From JABFRJ01 sp031379035 (lineage in GTDB: Bacteria > Pseudomonadota > Alphaproteobacteria > Rhizobiales > Hyphomicrobiaceae): a stretch of 52,167 bases of DNA. The translations under genes and the position numbers were made by a program. Under the pieces are notes generated by a model that made no database searches, was not told the DNA's origin, and saw only the letters and a list, made by a program, of their open reading frames with translations. This document shows positions 41,875 to 50,838 of the stretch, piece by piece (position 1 is the stretch's first letter; each line of letters begins with the position of its first letter). The stretch spans positions 1 to 52,167 of the forward strand of contig JANNEU010000093.1 of NCBI GenBank assembly GCA_031379035.1, written 5' to 3'.

Positions 41875-41940
41875 TTGGGTTACGCGCGGATCGGGAATTG
41901 CGCATAATCATCGAAATCGGTGAGCGCGCTAACCCAACCT
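41875..41940. repeat. Extragenic palindrome upstream of ureE
   Basis: GTTGGGTTACGCGCG and CGCGCTAACCCAAC arms flank about 30 bases, 40 bp before ureE. It is related to the element at 14551-14587. ureE has only a weak SD after it, so the stem might affect its translation. Confidence 0.5.
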
Positions 41941-41982
41941 ACGGAATCCACGCTTTGTTGGAACTGCAATTCTGGACCTCCC

Positions 41983-42630
41983 ATGACCCGTGCCACCCAT
42001 CTCATCCGCCGCGCTGACATTAATGGCCGCATCGCTGTCGACAGCATCACGCTGGACCGGCAGGCGCGGCACCGTCGGCGGGTGCTGCTGGAGACGGATC
42101 GCGGGCATGAGGTGATGCTCGATCTCGCTGAGGCGACCTACATGGCGCACGGCGACCTGCTGGCGCTGGACAACGGGACCTACATCAAGATCATCGCGGC
42201 GGCGGAGGCACTGCTGGAAATTCACGCGCCCACCTCAAGCACGGGCGGCGCGGTGGAGCTGGCGCGGATCGCGTGGCACATCGGCAACCGGCACACGCCG
42301 TGTGAGATCGGCCGGGACGCGATCTACATCCAGCCGGATCATGTGCTGGAGGAGATGGTGACCGGGCTTGGCGCGCATGTGCATCACGTCACGCGGCCGT
42401 TTGAGCCGGAGGGTGGTGCTTATGGCGGCAAAGGGCCATTGCACGAGAGCCATCATGGGCAGAGCCACAGTCATGCACACGCTGGGGCACACGCTGGGGC
42501 GCACGCGCACAGCACGCATGCGTCATCGCATAGTCACGCCCATGCACAGGGCCATTCCCATAGCCACGCTCACGAGCATCATCATCACGACCACCACGAT
42601 GCGCATCACGCGCCACCGAAGAAGACGTGA
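41983..42630 (+). CDS. ureE: Urease accessory protein UreE with a long His-rich tail
   Basis: A 215-residue nickel metallochaperone. The N-terminal domain (THLIRRADINGRIAVDSITLDRQARHRRRV) and the metal-binding C-terminal domain (LARIAWHIGNRHTPCEIG, IYIQPDHVLEEMVTGLGAHVHHVTRPFEPEGGAYGG) are typical. After that comes a tail with about 25 His in some 60 residues (SHHGQSHSHAHAGAHAG-like repeats and EHHHHDHHDAHH). His-rich UreE tails store nickel; this one is long. The gene restarts the operon after the antisense EF-hand gene, so it may have its own promoter in 41746-41982. Its stop overlaps the ureF start. Confidence 0.95.
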   Translation: MTRATHLIRRADINGRIAVDSITLDRQARHRRRVLLETDRGHEVMLDLAEATYMAHGDLLALDNGTYIKIIAAAEALLEIHAPTSSTGGAVELARIAWHIGNRHTPCEIGRDAIYIQPDHVLEEMVTGLGAHVHHVTRPFEPEGGAYGGKGPLHESHHGQSHSHAHAGAHAGAHAHSTHASSHSHAHAQGHSHSHAHEHHHHDHHDAHHAPPKKT

Positions 42631-43367
42631 CGATGGGGCTGGATGGTGCGTCGCTGAGTGATGCGGATACGCTCCCTGCAGTGCCGCCCGGCGCGTCACC
42701 GGACCGCCTGCTGTTTGTGTGGCTATCGCCGTCGTTTCCAGTGGGTGCCTATGCTTATAGCCAGGGCCTGGAGATGGCGGTCGAGCGTGGACTGGTAACA
42801 TCACGCGCGACGCTGGCCGATTGGCTCGGCGCGCTGATCACACATGGCTCGCTGCGCAATGATCTCATTCTCCTGGCGGCGGCGCATCGATGTGCGATGG
42901 CGCGCGACCGGGATGGCCTGTTGGCCGTGAACGCGTTGGCCTGTGCCCTGCAGCCCTCCACTGAACGCTATCTCGAAGCAACGCAGCAAGGTGGATCATT
43001 TCTGACGGCTATAGCCGGTGCGTGGTCGAATGCGGTGTTTGTCGAGACGCACGCTTGGCTGGAAGGTGAGGTATCCTATCCTATCGCGGTCGGTATAACG
43101 GCGGCAGCGCACGGCATAGCGAGTGCGGCGACGGCGGAGGCGTTTGCGTTTGCGTGGGCGAGCAATCTGACATCGTCGGCGATCAGGCTGAGTGTGGTTG
43201 GGCAGTCTGATGCGCAGGCGGTGATCGCGGCGTTGGCGGTTGCGCTGTCGGATTCCGCGTTGCGGGCACAGACGCAGACCTTGGACGACATCGGCGGCGC
43301 GGCGTTCTCGGCTGATCTGTGTTCCTTGGAACATGAAACGCAGTATTCACGGTTGTTTCGTTCGTAA
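42627..43367 (+). CDS. ureF: Urease accessory protein UreF
   Basis: A 246-residue UreF. Diagnostic stretches are FVWLSPSFPVGAYAYSQGLEMAVERGLV, ALITHGSLRNDLILLAAAHR and the C-terminal LDDIGGAAFSADLCSLEHETQYSRLFRS. UreF acts with UreD and UreG as the GTPase-activating checkpoint in nickel insertion. The GTG at 42627 overlaps the ureE stop; an ATG six bases later is an equal candidate. Confidence 0.94.
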   Translation: MTMGLDGASLSDADTLPAVPPGASPDRLLFVWLSPSFPVGAYAYSQGLEMAVERGLVTSRATLADWLGALITHGSLRNDLILLAAAHRCAMARDRDGLLAVNALACALQPSTERYLEATQQGGSFLTAIAGAWSNAVFVETHAWLEGEVSYPIAVGITAAAHGIASAATAEAFAFAWASNLTSSAIRLSVVGQSDAQAVIAALAVALSDSALRAQTQTLDDIGGAAFSADLCSLEHETQYSRLFRS

Positions 43368-43380
43368 CCTGAGGCAAGAC

Positions 43381-44019
43381 ATGAGCAATCCTACAGGCCC
43401 ACGTGCTGGCCCTCGCCATGGCCCCCTGCGCGTCGGCATCGGCGGCCCGGTTGGCTCCGGCAAGACGACGCTGACCGCAGCGTTGTGCAAGGCGTTCCGG
43501 GAGCGGCACGACATCTGCGCGATTACCAACGACATCTACACCAAGGAAGATGCCGAGATCTTGATGCGCATGCAGGCGTTGCCGTTGGAGCGCATCATGG
43601 GGGTCGAGACGGGTGGCTGTCCGCACACCGCCATTCGCGAGGATTGCTCGATCAATCTGGCAGCGATCCAGACGATGCGGGCGAAGTTCCCGGCGCTTGA
43701 ACTCATTCTGATCGAAAGCGGCGGCGATAATCTCGCAGCCACGTTTTCACCTGAGTTGGCGGATCTGACAATCTACGTGATTGATGTGGCGCAGGGTGAA
43801 AAAATCCCGCGCAAGGGCGGGCCAGGGATCACCAAGTCTGACTTGCTGGTGATCAACAAGACCGATCTCGCGCCGTACGTGGGTGCCAGCCTGGAAGTCA
43901 TGGAGAGTGACACCAAGCGCATGCGCGGCGCACGGCCCTATGTGTTCGCCAATATCAGCGCCGGCAAGGGTGTCGCCGAGATTGTGGCCTTCATCGAGAA
44001 AGCGGGCGGGCTCGGCTGA
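43381..44019 (+). CDS. ureG: Urease accessory GTPase UreG
   Basis: A 212-residue GTPase. The P-loop is GIGGPVGSGKTTL, the nickel-binding CPH motif appears in GVETGGCPHTAIREDCS, and the guanine-recognition motif is VINKTDLA. ESGGDNLAATFSPEL and KIPRKGGPGITKSDLL are also characteristic. It hydrolyses GTP to drive nickel insertion into UreC. The start is 13 bp after ureF. It is the last gene of the urease block and converges with the lipase-like gene 4 bp away. Confidence 0.97.
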   Translation: MSNPTGPRAGPRHGPLRVGIGGPVGSGKTTLTAALCKAFRERHDICAITNDIYTKEDAEILMRMQALPLERIMGVETGGCPHTAIREDCSINLAAIQTMRAKFPALELILIESGGDNLAATFSPELADLTIYVIDVAQGEKIPRKGGPGITKSDLLVINKTDLAPYVGASLEVMESDTKRMRGARPYVFANISAGKGVAEIVAFIEKAGGLG

Positions 44020-44023
44020 GGGG

Positions 44024-45304
44024 TCACCGCGGCCGGGAGGTCTCGGCCTGCGCGGCAACGAGGTCGAGCGCGTGGTCGGCTTTGTGGGTCTGGATGCTGG
44101 CGCGCAGCTCGCGGATGACCAGGATAGGGCCGGCGAGCTGGCCGTACTTTTCAAGCGCCATCAGGCGGATCACGTCGCGACCGTCGTTGATCACCTGCAC
44201 AGTGCCGGGAAATTCGTGACCGCGGGCGCCATACACCAGGCTCGCGATCTCGCCGTCGACGATGTAGTTGGTGACAAGAAAGCGGGCGGGCGCGGCGAGC
44301 TTGCCGGCGGAGATGGGGTTGAGCACCAGCGCGCGAATGCCGAGTTCGGCAGCTGCATACGCGCACGCGCCACCGCCGAGACTGTGGCCGACGCATTCGG
44401 TCGAGTAGCCCTGCACCTGATAGCGCTGGATGACTGAGCGCACATAGGTCTTGGCGAGGTAGAACTGCTGCGGGGCCTCGGCTTTGATCAACGCTTTCCA
44501 GACATCGGCGGTGAGAAAATCGCGGCGCAGATCCTGCGAACCGGCAATGGCGACAATGATCGTGCGCGTGGTTTCGTTGATGTAGGCGTTGGCTTCGAAA
44601 CCGGCAGCGGTGGCGCTGGTGAGTTCGGCACCGGTCAGGGCATCGCGCGCGCGCTCCAGCACGCGCCAGTCTGGACGCAATTCAAAAACCTGCTGGCCGG
44701 ACATCTTGCGCTCGTCGTAGGCGCGCGCGGCGAGTTCTAACTTGACGAGATCAAGGCGCGCCTGGGATTTTTCAGCCGCAACGATGATGGCGTCATAGTT
44801 TTCTGGTGCCGGCGCGGGGTTGCGGCCGGGGGCGATGGCGCCGGTGACGACCGGGCTGGTGAGCGCGATGGGCGTGGCGGCTGCCGTTGCAGGGCGCTGT
44901 GGTGTGATGGGGGCAAGACCGCTGGCCAATGGTGCCGAGGTTGAGGCGACGGCCATCCGGGCCACCGTCCGGCGCGGGCGGCGGGCGGCAGTGGGTTCAT
45001 CGTGCAGCATGCGGCCGACGTAGTCGAAGAGCCAGAACGAGGAGGTGTCGGCAGTGTCTTGTGGACGGGTGCGGCGCGGCGCGGTCGCGCGGGCAAGTCG
45101 GCGTGCGTCGCGCGCTGCCAGCATGCCGTCAGTTTCGATGTGGGTGCCCGTTATGGCCGGGCGGGTCGCGGGTGGGTCGGATAGCGCGGGCGTTGCTGCG
45201 CCAGCGATAATGGCCATCATGGACGCCATCAACAGGCAGCAGGCTTTACGGTCGGCCGTGCTGGCGCGCTGACGGCGCACGCCGGTCTGTCGATCTAATG
45301 CCAC
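44024..45304 (-). CDS. Exported lipase-like alpha/beta hydrolase
   Basis: A 426-residue protein starting at a GTG behind GGGGTG. The N-terminal part is a signal peptide (LLMASMMAIIAGAATPALSD) and a long low-complexity, Arg/Ala/Pro/Thr-rich region to about residue 165. The C-terminal half has the features of class 3 lipases and related Mbeg1-like hydrolases: NETTRTIIVAIAGSQDLRRDFLTADV, then STECVGHSLGGGACAYAAAELGIRALVLNPISAG with the GHSLGG nucleophile elbow, and a later Asp/His region (VINDGRDVIRL). It probably hydrolyses an ester in the periplasm or outside; the substrate is unknown. Confidence 0.75.
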   Translation of the reverse strand: MALDRQTGVRRQRASTADRKACCLLMASMMAIIAGAATPALSDPPATRPAITGTHIETDGMLAARDARRLARATAPRRTRPQDTADTSSFWLFDYVGRMLHDEPTAARRPRRTVARMAVASTSAPLASGLAPITPQRPATAAATPIALTSPVVTGAIAPGRNPAPAPENYDAIIVAAEKSQARLDLVKLELAARAYDERKMSGQQVFELRPDWRVLERARDALTGAELTSATAAGFEANAYINETTRTIIVAIAGSQDLRRDFLTADVWKALIKAEAPQQFYLAKTYVRSVIQRYQVQGYSTECVGHSLGGGACAYAAAELGIRALVLNPISAGKLAAPARFLVTNYIVDGEIASLVYGARGHEFPGTVQVINDGRDVIRLMALEKYGQLAGPILVIRELRASIQTHKADHALDLVAAQAETSRPR

Positions 45305-45702
45305 GTGTTCACCCCAGAGTTCGCCAACTATGCGCGAGATAAGGCAAAGCTACACGTGAACAGACGCCGCCCGAATCGGGTCGATGTTAGCAATGTTGCG
45401 AGGGGGAAACTGGTGCCGGGAACAGGTTCTCAACAGGCGTGGGGTGGGGCGTTGTGCAGGCACCAAAGGAGCTGACGCGCATGCCTCCGTCGCGGATGCG
45501 ACGCAACGCGCCCTGTGAGTGAGGTGCGTTGGCGCAAATTTGCTGTGCACACTTTCTGTTGGCACCAATAATCATGTCATTTTCAGAATAGGAAGACCGC
45601 CCCCTAAGGAGCGGTCTCGCGAGCCGGTAAGAATGGTAACGATCCGTCGCCGGTTACAGTCCATCTCGCAGAGACGGCGCTGATGAGCGGCGGCCAAAGT
45701 TG
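45305..45702. other. Intergenic region with one hairpin (45595-45616)
   Basis: This 398-bp stretch has no credible gene. GACCGC (45595-45600) pairs with GCGGTC (45611-45616) around ten bases. The hairpin lies downstream (minus sense) of the small secreted gene and may close its transcript, although there is no T-run. The rest should contain the promoter of the lipase-like gene. Confidence 0.4.
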
Positions 45703-45870
45703 TTAACGCGGTCCACTTTTTGTGCACGTCCTGATGACTGGATCGTACTTCTCGCCTTCCTTGCAGTCCGAAGGTCCTGCTGGCGCAGGCGTGGATACCT
45801 GAGCGATGACTGGCGTAGCAAGACTACCCATGAGGGCAGCAACCAAAGATGTGAGAACAATTTTGCGCAT
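45703..45870 (-). CDS. Small secreted two-cysteine peptide
   Basis: A 55-residue protein starting at MRKIVLTSLVAALMGSLATPVIAQ, a textbook signal peptide with a GGAG site upstream. The mature part is only about 31 residues (VSTPAPAGPSDCKEGEKYDPVIRTCTKSGPR), with two Cys likely to form a disulfide. Longer in-frame starts exist but would hide the signal peptide. No function known. Confidence 0.6.
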   Translation of the reverse strand: MRKIVLTSLVAALMGSLATPVIAQVSTPAPAGPSDCKEGEKYDPVIRTCTKSGPR

Positions 45871-46024
45871 GTGACAAACTCCAGAGCGAATGAACTGCCG
45901 GCAACGGCACATGCCGCACAAGCATTGCAGAGTGAACATCTGACCGCTCAATAGGTTCCGATATCGCGACGGATCACCGCGAGATCACGAGCACAAAGTC
46001 GTGTTGACGTTCCGCGGCATCCAC

Positions 46025-47977
46025 TTAAGAGGGCTGGGAGACCGTGACGGTCGCCGTCACCGTCGGCACCCGCGCTGTCACCCCCAGGCGTTCGACGGCG
46101 GCTTGCAGGATGAGGCCGAGCAGCTCCGAATAGCGCATGCCTTGGAAGCCGGCCATGATGTTGAGCTTGCCGTCCCAGCACCAGCCGGGGTTGGGGTTCA
46201 CCTCGAGGAGCTTGATCTCGCCCTTGGCGTCGGCACGGAAGTCAAAGCGCGCATAGTCGCGGCAGTTCAAACGCTCGAACAGTTTCGCGGAGCTATCGAT
46301 CATTTGTTGCTGCTGTTGATCGGACAGCGTCGCCTCGCGGTATTTGATCTGCGTCCAATAGGGACTGTCCGGCTCCCATTTCGATTCGTAGCCCAGGATC
46401 GCCGGCAGACCCTTGTCGAGGCGCGAAAAGTCCACTTCAAGGATAGGCAGCGCACGCAGGCCCTGGTCTGGATTACCGACCATGCCGACGGAGTATTCCG
46501 CTCCGGTCAGATATTCCTGTACGAGGATCGGCCGCTTCGGGAACAGCACGCGTAGCTGCTCCAGATAGTCGAGCAATTGCTTGGTGTTGTTGACCACGGC
46601 GTCTTTGGTGATGCCGATGGAGCTGTCACCGAAGTTGGGCTTCAGCAGCGCCGGGAATACGGACGGCAAGGTCGCACCCTGGTCGCCGGCGCGCACGTAG
46701 GTTTCCAGCGGTACGGGCACATCGAGTGATTGCGCCACGGCGCGCACCAGGCCCTTATCGTAGCAGGCGGCCAGGCAGCCCGGCGCGCCGCCGGTGTAGG
46801 GAATGCCGGCGATGTCGAGCATGGCGGGGACGTGCAGTTCCTTGAAGGCGTCGTTGTTGAGGCCTTCGTCACACAGGTTGAAGACAAGATCGGTGCGCAG
46901 ATCGGCGAGATCGCGCTCCAAGGTCGCGTGGTTGTCGAAGGAGCGGAACTTGTATTGCGGCAGCTCGGACAGCGCGTCGCGGAGCTTGCGGATGGTCTCG
47001 TGATCTTCGGGGTTGAACTGGCCATCGCGCTTGACGGTATCCGGCAACCTCGGATCACCCAGCAGGATCGTGACGTCGAGGATGGCGGCCTTGCCCTTCG
47101 GCTTGCGGGCCGGCATGACGGGCGCATCGGCGGTCAGTAGCAGCCGCCGCGCCATCATGCCGAGGTCCTGGTCGCGGTCGGACAGCGCTTCGACGAAGCC
47201 ATGATGGCGGACGTTGCGGAAGCCGGTCTTTTCGAGCAAACGCGTCAGGCTTTCTTTGGTGTAGAGCCTTTCAGCATAGAATTGGTCAGCAATGACGCCG
47301 ATTTCATCCTGCACGATGACTTCGCGGCTGATCAGCCGGTCGCCTTCCTTGCTGATGGTACGTTCGCGGCAGACGAAATGGTGCTCGTCGATCCACTCCC
47401 AGGAGCGCTTGTCGAAGTTCTCGTGCATGTGCGCGCCATCGGTGATGTCGAGCACGATTTGCCCGCTGGGGCGCAACACTTTGGCGACGGCTGCGAGGAC
47501 TTTCTCATCGTCCTGCTTGTCGGAGAAATAGCCGAACGAATTGCCCATGATGCAGACGCAGTCGATGCTGTTCTCGGGCAGGCGCGGGTTGCGCGCGTCG
47601 CCTTCCTTGAACATCACTTGCAGGCTCTCGTTCTGCGCGCGTTTCTTGGCGAGGCGGACAAGATAACGCGAGCGGTCGACACCCATGACGTTCTTGTACC
47701 CGCGGCGGGCGAGTTCCAAGCAGTGGCGGCCCTGACCGCAGCACAGATCGAGGATGGCGCTGTGCGGCTGGATGGCGGCGGCAGAGACGATGAAATCGAC
47801 TTCGCGGCGGGTGTTTTCGTTGTTTTCGACGACGTCGCCGTCGGTCTTGACGTAGAGCGCATTAAACAGTTTGCGCCACCACTCGGCGGGCAGATGCTGC
47901 TCAAGGTCGGAGACCGGGCCGAGGCAAGACCGCGCAGGCGCGCGCTTGGGTCGCTTCGGCTTTGCTGCGAGGGCCAT
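46025..47977 (-). CDS. Fusion of a SAM-dependent methyltransferase and a D-Ala-D-Ala-ligase-like ATP-grasp enzyme
   Basis: A 650-residue two-domain protein. Residues of roughly 25-285 form a class I methyltransferase: motif I ILDLCCGQGRHCLELARRG, an acidic GVDRS after strand 2, and DCVCIMGNSFGYF as motif IV. After a basic linker (APVMPARKPKGKAAILDV), residues of about 300-630 form an ATP-grasp ligase of the D-Ala-D-Ala ligase type: LLKPNFGDSSIGI, LVQEYLTGAEYSVGMV and KLLEVNPNPGWC carry the ATP and Mg ligands. An ATP-grasp would join a carboxylate to an amine and the partner would methylate the substrate or product. The neighbouring genes give no pathway. I start at the ATG for MALAAKPKRP; a TTG nine bases upstream is possible. 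Confidence 0.8.
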   Translation of the reverse strand: MALAAKPKRPKRAPARSCLGPVSDLEQHLPAEWWRKLFNALYVKTDGDVVENNENTRREVDFIVSAAAIQPHSAILDLCCGQGRHCLELARRGYKNVMGVDRSRYLVRLAKKRAQNESLQVMFKEGDARNPRLPENSIDCVCIMGNSFGYFSDKQDDEKVLAAVAKVLRPSGQIVLDITDGAHMHENFDKRSWEWIDEHHFVCRERTISKEGDRLISREVIVQDEIGVIADQFYAERLYTKESLTRLLEKTGFRNVRHHGFVEALSDRDQDLGMMARRLLLTADAPVMPARKPKGKAAILDVTILLGDPRLPDTVKRDGQFNPEDHETIRKLRDALSELPQYKFRSFDNHATLERDLADLRTDLVFNLCDEGLNNDAFKELHVPAMLDIAGIPYTGGAPGCLAACYDKGLVRAVAQSLDVPVPLETYVRAGDQGATLPSVFPALLKPNFGDSSIGITKDAVVNNTKQLLDYLEQLRVLFPKRPILVQEYLTGAEYSVGMVGNPDQGLRALPILEVDFSRLDKGLPAILGYESKWEPDSPYWTQIKYREATLSDQQQQQMIDSSAKLFERLNCRDYARFDFRADAKGEIKLLEVNPNPGWCWDGKLNIMAGFQGMRYSELLGLILQAAVERLGVTARVPTVTATVTVSQPS

Positions 47978-48221
47978 GATGGACAATTGTCCTTCTCGAG
48001 TGCCGGCGAATACGAGGCCGGAGTTCGTCGCCCGCTTTCGAGGGCTGATGGCTGGCGATTCTTAGTTTGGTCTTCCGCGATGTCAAATACTTATCTGTGG
48101 ATGAGCACGGATGTTCGTGCATGAAAGAGCAGCGCGGCAAAATTGCGAACGGCTACCAATTTCTCCGATCCCGTCAATTCGCCGGGCAGCCGCGGATAAC
48201 GCGAGAGAGCTGCCATCAACA

Positions 48222-49520
48222 TCAGCGCGCGCGGTCGAGTACGGCGACGAAAAAGCCATCGGTGCTGTGTGTCGCCGGTGACAGCAGCAGCGTGTCATCG
48301 CGGCCGTCGGCGGAGCGCAAGGGCGGCGGTGTGCCGAGCGTGTCGGCCCATGCCTGCCGCCAGGGCCGCACAGTGAAGAGCCGGTTTTTTGCCGTGAACG
48401 CCGCAATCTGATCGGCGTTTTCTTCCGCCAGCAGCGAGCAAGTCACGTACACAAGTCGTCCGCCCGGCTTCACGTGGCGCACAGCGCGGGCCAACACAGC
48501 CGCCTGATCCTTGATACGGGCCGCCAAAACGTCCGGCTTCAGCCGCCACTTGGCATCAGGCTTGCGTCGCCACGTGCCAGCGCCACTGCACGGCGCATCC
48601 ACGAGCACCACGTCAAAACGGGTCCCTAGCTTGTCCAGCGCATCGGTGTCGCCGGCCGTCATCACCTCGACATTGGTGACGCCGGCGCGAGTCAGCCGCT
48701 CAAAGATCGGGCGCAGCCGGGATTTATCGCTGTCGTAGGCGTGGATTTTCCCCGAGTTGCTCATCGCCGCTGCTAGTGCCAGCGTTTTGCCGCCAGCCCC
48801 CGCGCAGAGATCCAACACATTCATGCCCGGCTTCACGCCCGTCAGTGCCGCCGCGATCTGCGAGCCCTCGTCTTGGACTTCAAACCAGCCTTTGCCATGA
48901 GCGGCCTCGGCCTCAACGTTGGGCGTGCGGCCGTCGCCGGCCGGGGGCGCAATGCGAATGCCGAGCGGGCTTAAGGGCGAGGCCGTCGCCCCGAAAGCCG
49001 CGAGCGCTTCCAGCACCTGTGCCCGGTCGGCCTTCAGCGTATTAACGCGCAAATCGACCGGTGCCCGCGATGTCATCGCGTGCCCCTCACTCACTAACCG
49101 CTCGCCAAACACCTGGCCGAGATACGGGGCCAGCCATTGCGGCACATTGGCCCGCTGCCAGTCGGCAGCGCCGGGATGAATGCCACCCGTCAGGCGGGCG
49201 CGCTCGTCACCGGTCAGCGCCGTGGGCGCGTGCTGGGAGGCATCGCACAGCGCCTCGATCGCGGCGACGTCCAGCCCGCGGGCCGTATGCAACGCGCCAA
49301 GAACGAGCGCGCGTGGGGTGTCGCCGCGCATGTGGTACGCCGACAGCGCCCGGTGCCGCAGGGCGTCGTAAACGACATTGCCGATGGCGGCCCGGTCGCC
49401 GGAGCCGGCAAACCGGTGCGACTTGCCCCAATCCGCCAGTGCCATGCCCGCCGGCTGGTGGCGCACTGTGATGCTCTCCATCACGTCGATGGCAGCCTGA
49501 ATACGGGCAGAGGGTTTCAT
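48222..49520 (-). CDS. RsmB/NOP2-Sun family rRNA cytosine-5 methyltransferase
   Basis: A 432-residue protein starting at MKPSARIQAAIDVMESI. The N-terminal NusB-like helical domain (residues about 1-140) is followed by the Rossmann methyltransferase: VLDLCAGAGGKTLALAAAM, the catalytic-region motif VDAPCSGAGTWRRKPDAKW (PCSG) and YVTCSLLAEEN (TCS), whose Cys residues are catalytic and releasing. These place it with 16S rRNA m5C methyltransferases. RsmB is the likely relative, but in alphaproteobacteria several paralogues exist, so I leave the gene symbol open. It stands alone between the fusion gene and a small hypothetical gene. Confidence 0.87.
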   Translation of the reverse strand: MKPSARIQAAIDVMESITVRHQPAGMALADWGKSHRFAGSGDRAAIGNVVYDALRHRALSAYHMRGDTPRALVLGALHTARGLDVAAIEALCDASQHAPTALTGDERARLTGGIHPGAADWQRANVPQWLAPYLGQVFGERLVSEGHAMTSRAPVDLRVNTLKADRAQVLEALAAFGATASPLSPLGIRIAPPAGDGRTPNVEAEAAHGKGWFEVQDEGSQIAAALTGVKPGMNVLDLCAGAGGKTLALAAAMSNSGKIHAYDSDKSRLRPIFERLTRAGVTNVEVMTAGDTDALDKLGTRFDVVLVDAPCSGAGTWRRKPDAKWRLKPDVLAARIKDQAAVLARAVRHVKPGGRLVYVTCSLLAEENADQIAAFTAKNRLFTVRPWRQAWADTLGTPPPLRSADGRDDTLLLSPATHSTDGFFVAVLDRAR

Positions 49521-49677
49521 GGGGCAGGCCTTGGTCAACACTTAAAGCGTGCCCTTAGCAGAGATTGTGTAGCCCTGTCCCCCGCGGCACAGCGCGGCCG
49601 CTGGGAATGGTCAATGATGGAGGGGTGAATGAGTGGCCGCGACGTCAAGTCCTGGGCCTGAGCAACGGGAGTGAGCC

Positions 49678-49938
49678 ATGATGACGATCTCTTGCAGCGG
49701 CAGCCAAGTAGACATCTCCCTCAGTGAAACGCGGCGTGTGTCAGTCGAAATGCACGGTGTCGCCGCGATGATGCTGCTGGCCGAGCGCCGTCCCTGCGGG
49801 CGGATCGGGCACACACTGGTGGTGGCCAGCAGCCAAGGGGCCGAGCCCGTCCGCATCGATGGCAGCTTGGCTGAACTGGGTGCCATCCACGAGGTGCTCA
49901 TGGAGAAGTTGATAGGTGATCGGACAGTTGTGCACTGA
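49678..49938 (+). CDS. Small hypothetical protein
   Basis: An 86-residue frame with GGGAGTGAG upstream of its ATG pair. Sequence is MMTISCSGSQVDISL, then a Val/Ala/Met-rich middle (VSVEMHGVAAMMLLAERRP), and a region ending in GAIHEVLMEKLIGDR. I recognise no family and no signal peptide. It is convergent with the DsbA-like gene, with seven bases between the stops. Good codon pattern and SD support it as real. Confidence 0.55.
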   Translation: MMTISCSGSQVDISLSETRRVSVEMHGVAAMMLLAERRPCGRIGHTLVVASSQGAEPVRIDGSLAELGAIHEVLMEKLIGDRTVVH

Positions 49939-49944
49939 GGCGGA

Positions 49945-50637
49945 TTACGCCGGTTCGGCTTTCGTCACCGGCGCACCGTCGGCAAGCCAAGCCTCGATAC
50001 CTTCGACCATCCCATCGATGGGCCGATAGCCGTTGGTGATCAGCGCATAGCCCGCCGCTGCTGATCCAGCCGCCAACATCGGGAAGCCGCGGACGCCCAT
50101 TTCTTGGGATGTCAGAAAATCACGGAACGTAGCATTCTTGACGGCTTCGCTCAGAAAGCGGTCCCGAAATTCGGCACGGGCAAAGCCCGCTTCGGCGGCG
50201 ATATCGGCAACGACATCGGTGTCCGTTACATCGCGATTGTGGGCGTAGAAGGCTGCCGAGATTCGTGATTTCATGGCGAGGGGCGTAATCGGTGTTTCGC
50301 TGTCCCATTCGCGCACGGTGACAACAGCGCGGCAGGCGGGCTCGGTGTCGTAAATGAAGCAATCGCGGTCGAAGAAGGCGTGATCGAATTTCTGGCCGGA
50401 GGCGGCGGCGACGCGGGTCCAGGCGTCCTTGATGTAGGCCTTGTCTTCGGCGCGCATGGGTTTGGTATTGCCCGCGCGCAAACCACCCATGATCACACGT
50501 ACACCGAGGCGGCCGGCGAAGTGGCTGGCCAGCGTGTCCATCACCGGCGCGAAGCCATAGCACCACGAACACAGCGGATCGGCCACGTAGAGAAAGTGCG
50601 GGTCAGTTGCGGCAGGTGGGGTGGATGTTTGGGCCAT
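49945..50637 (-). CDS. DsbA-family thioredoxin-like protein
   Basis: About 230 residues, starting at MAQTSTPPAATDP with GAGG upstream. The active-site-like CSWC lies in YVADPLCSWCYGFAPVM near residue 20, followed by a helical insertion and a cis-Pro loop GVRGFPMLAAG. No signal peptide is seen, so it is likely cytosolic, like the DsbA/FrnE or 2-hydroxychromene-2-carboxylate isomerase branch. DsbA-like cytosolic proteins of this form often act as oxidoreductases; the substrate is unknown. Confidence 0.82.
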   Translation of the reverse strand: MAQTSTPPAATDPHFLYVADPLCSWCYGFAPVMDTLASHFAGRLGVRVIMGGLRAGNTKPMRAEDKAYIKDAWTRVAAASGQKFDHAFFDRDCFIYDTEPACRAVVTVREWDSETPITPLAMKSRISAAFYAHNRDVTDTDVVADIAAEAGFARAEFRDRFLSEAVKNATFRDFLTSQEMGVRGFPMLAAGSAAAGYALITNGYRPIDGMVEGIEAWLADGAPVTKAEPA

Positions 50638-50838
50638 GAGCAACCTCGCGCACTTTGGCGCAGCAGAAGGCCGCGCAGCGCCTCTTCTTTACCATCAATT
50701 AACCTTGTGTGCGCCATATGACAGCCGCACCGCGCGTTTGTGGTGCCGGCAGCATCGGTGTGGGAACCGTGCGGCCGTGTGGGTTTCAACCTCTTTGGGT
50801 TTCGGCTCGGGGGTTGCGACGCGTTGGGAGTTGGGAGA

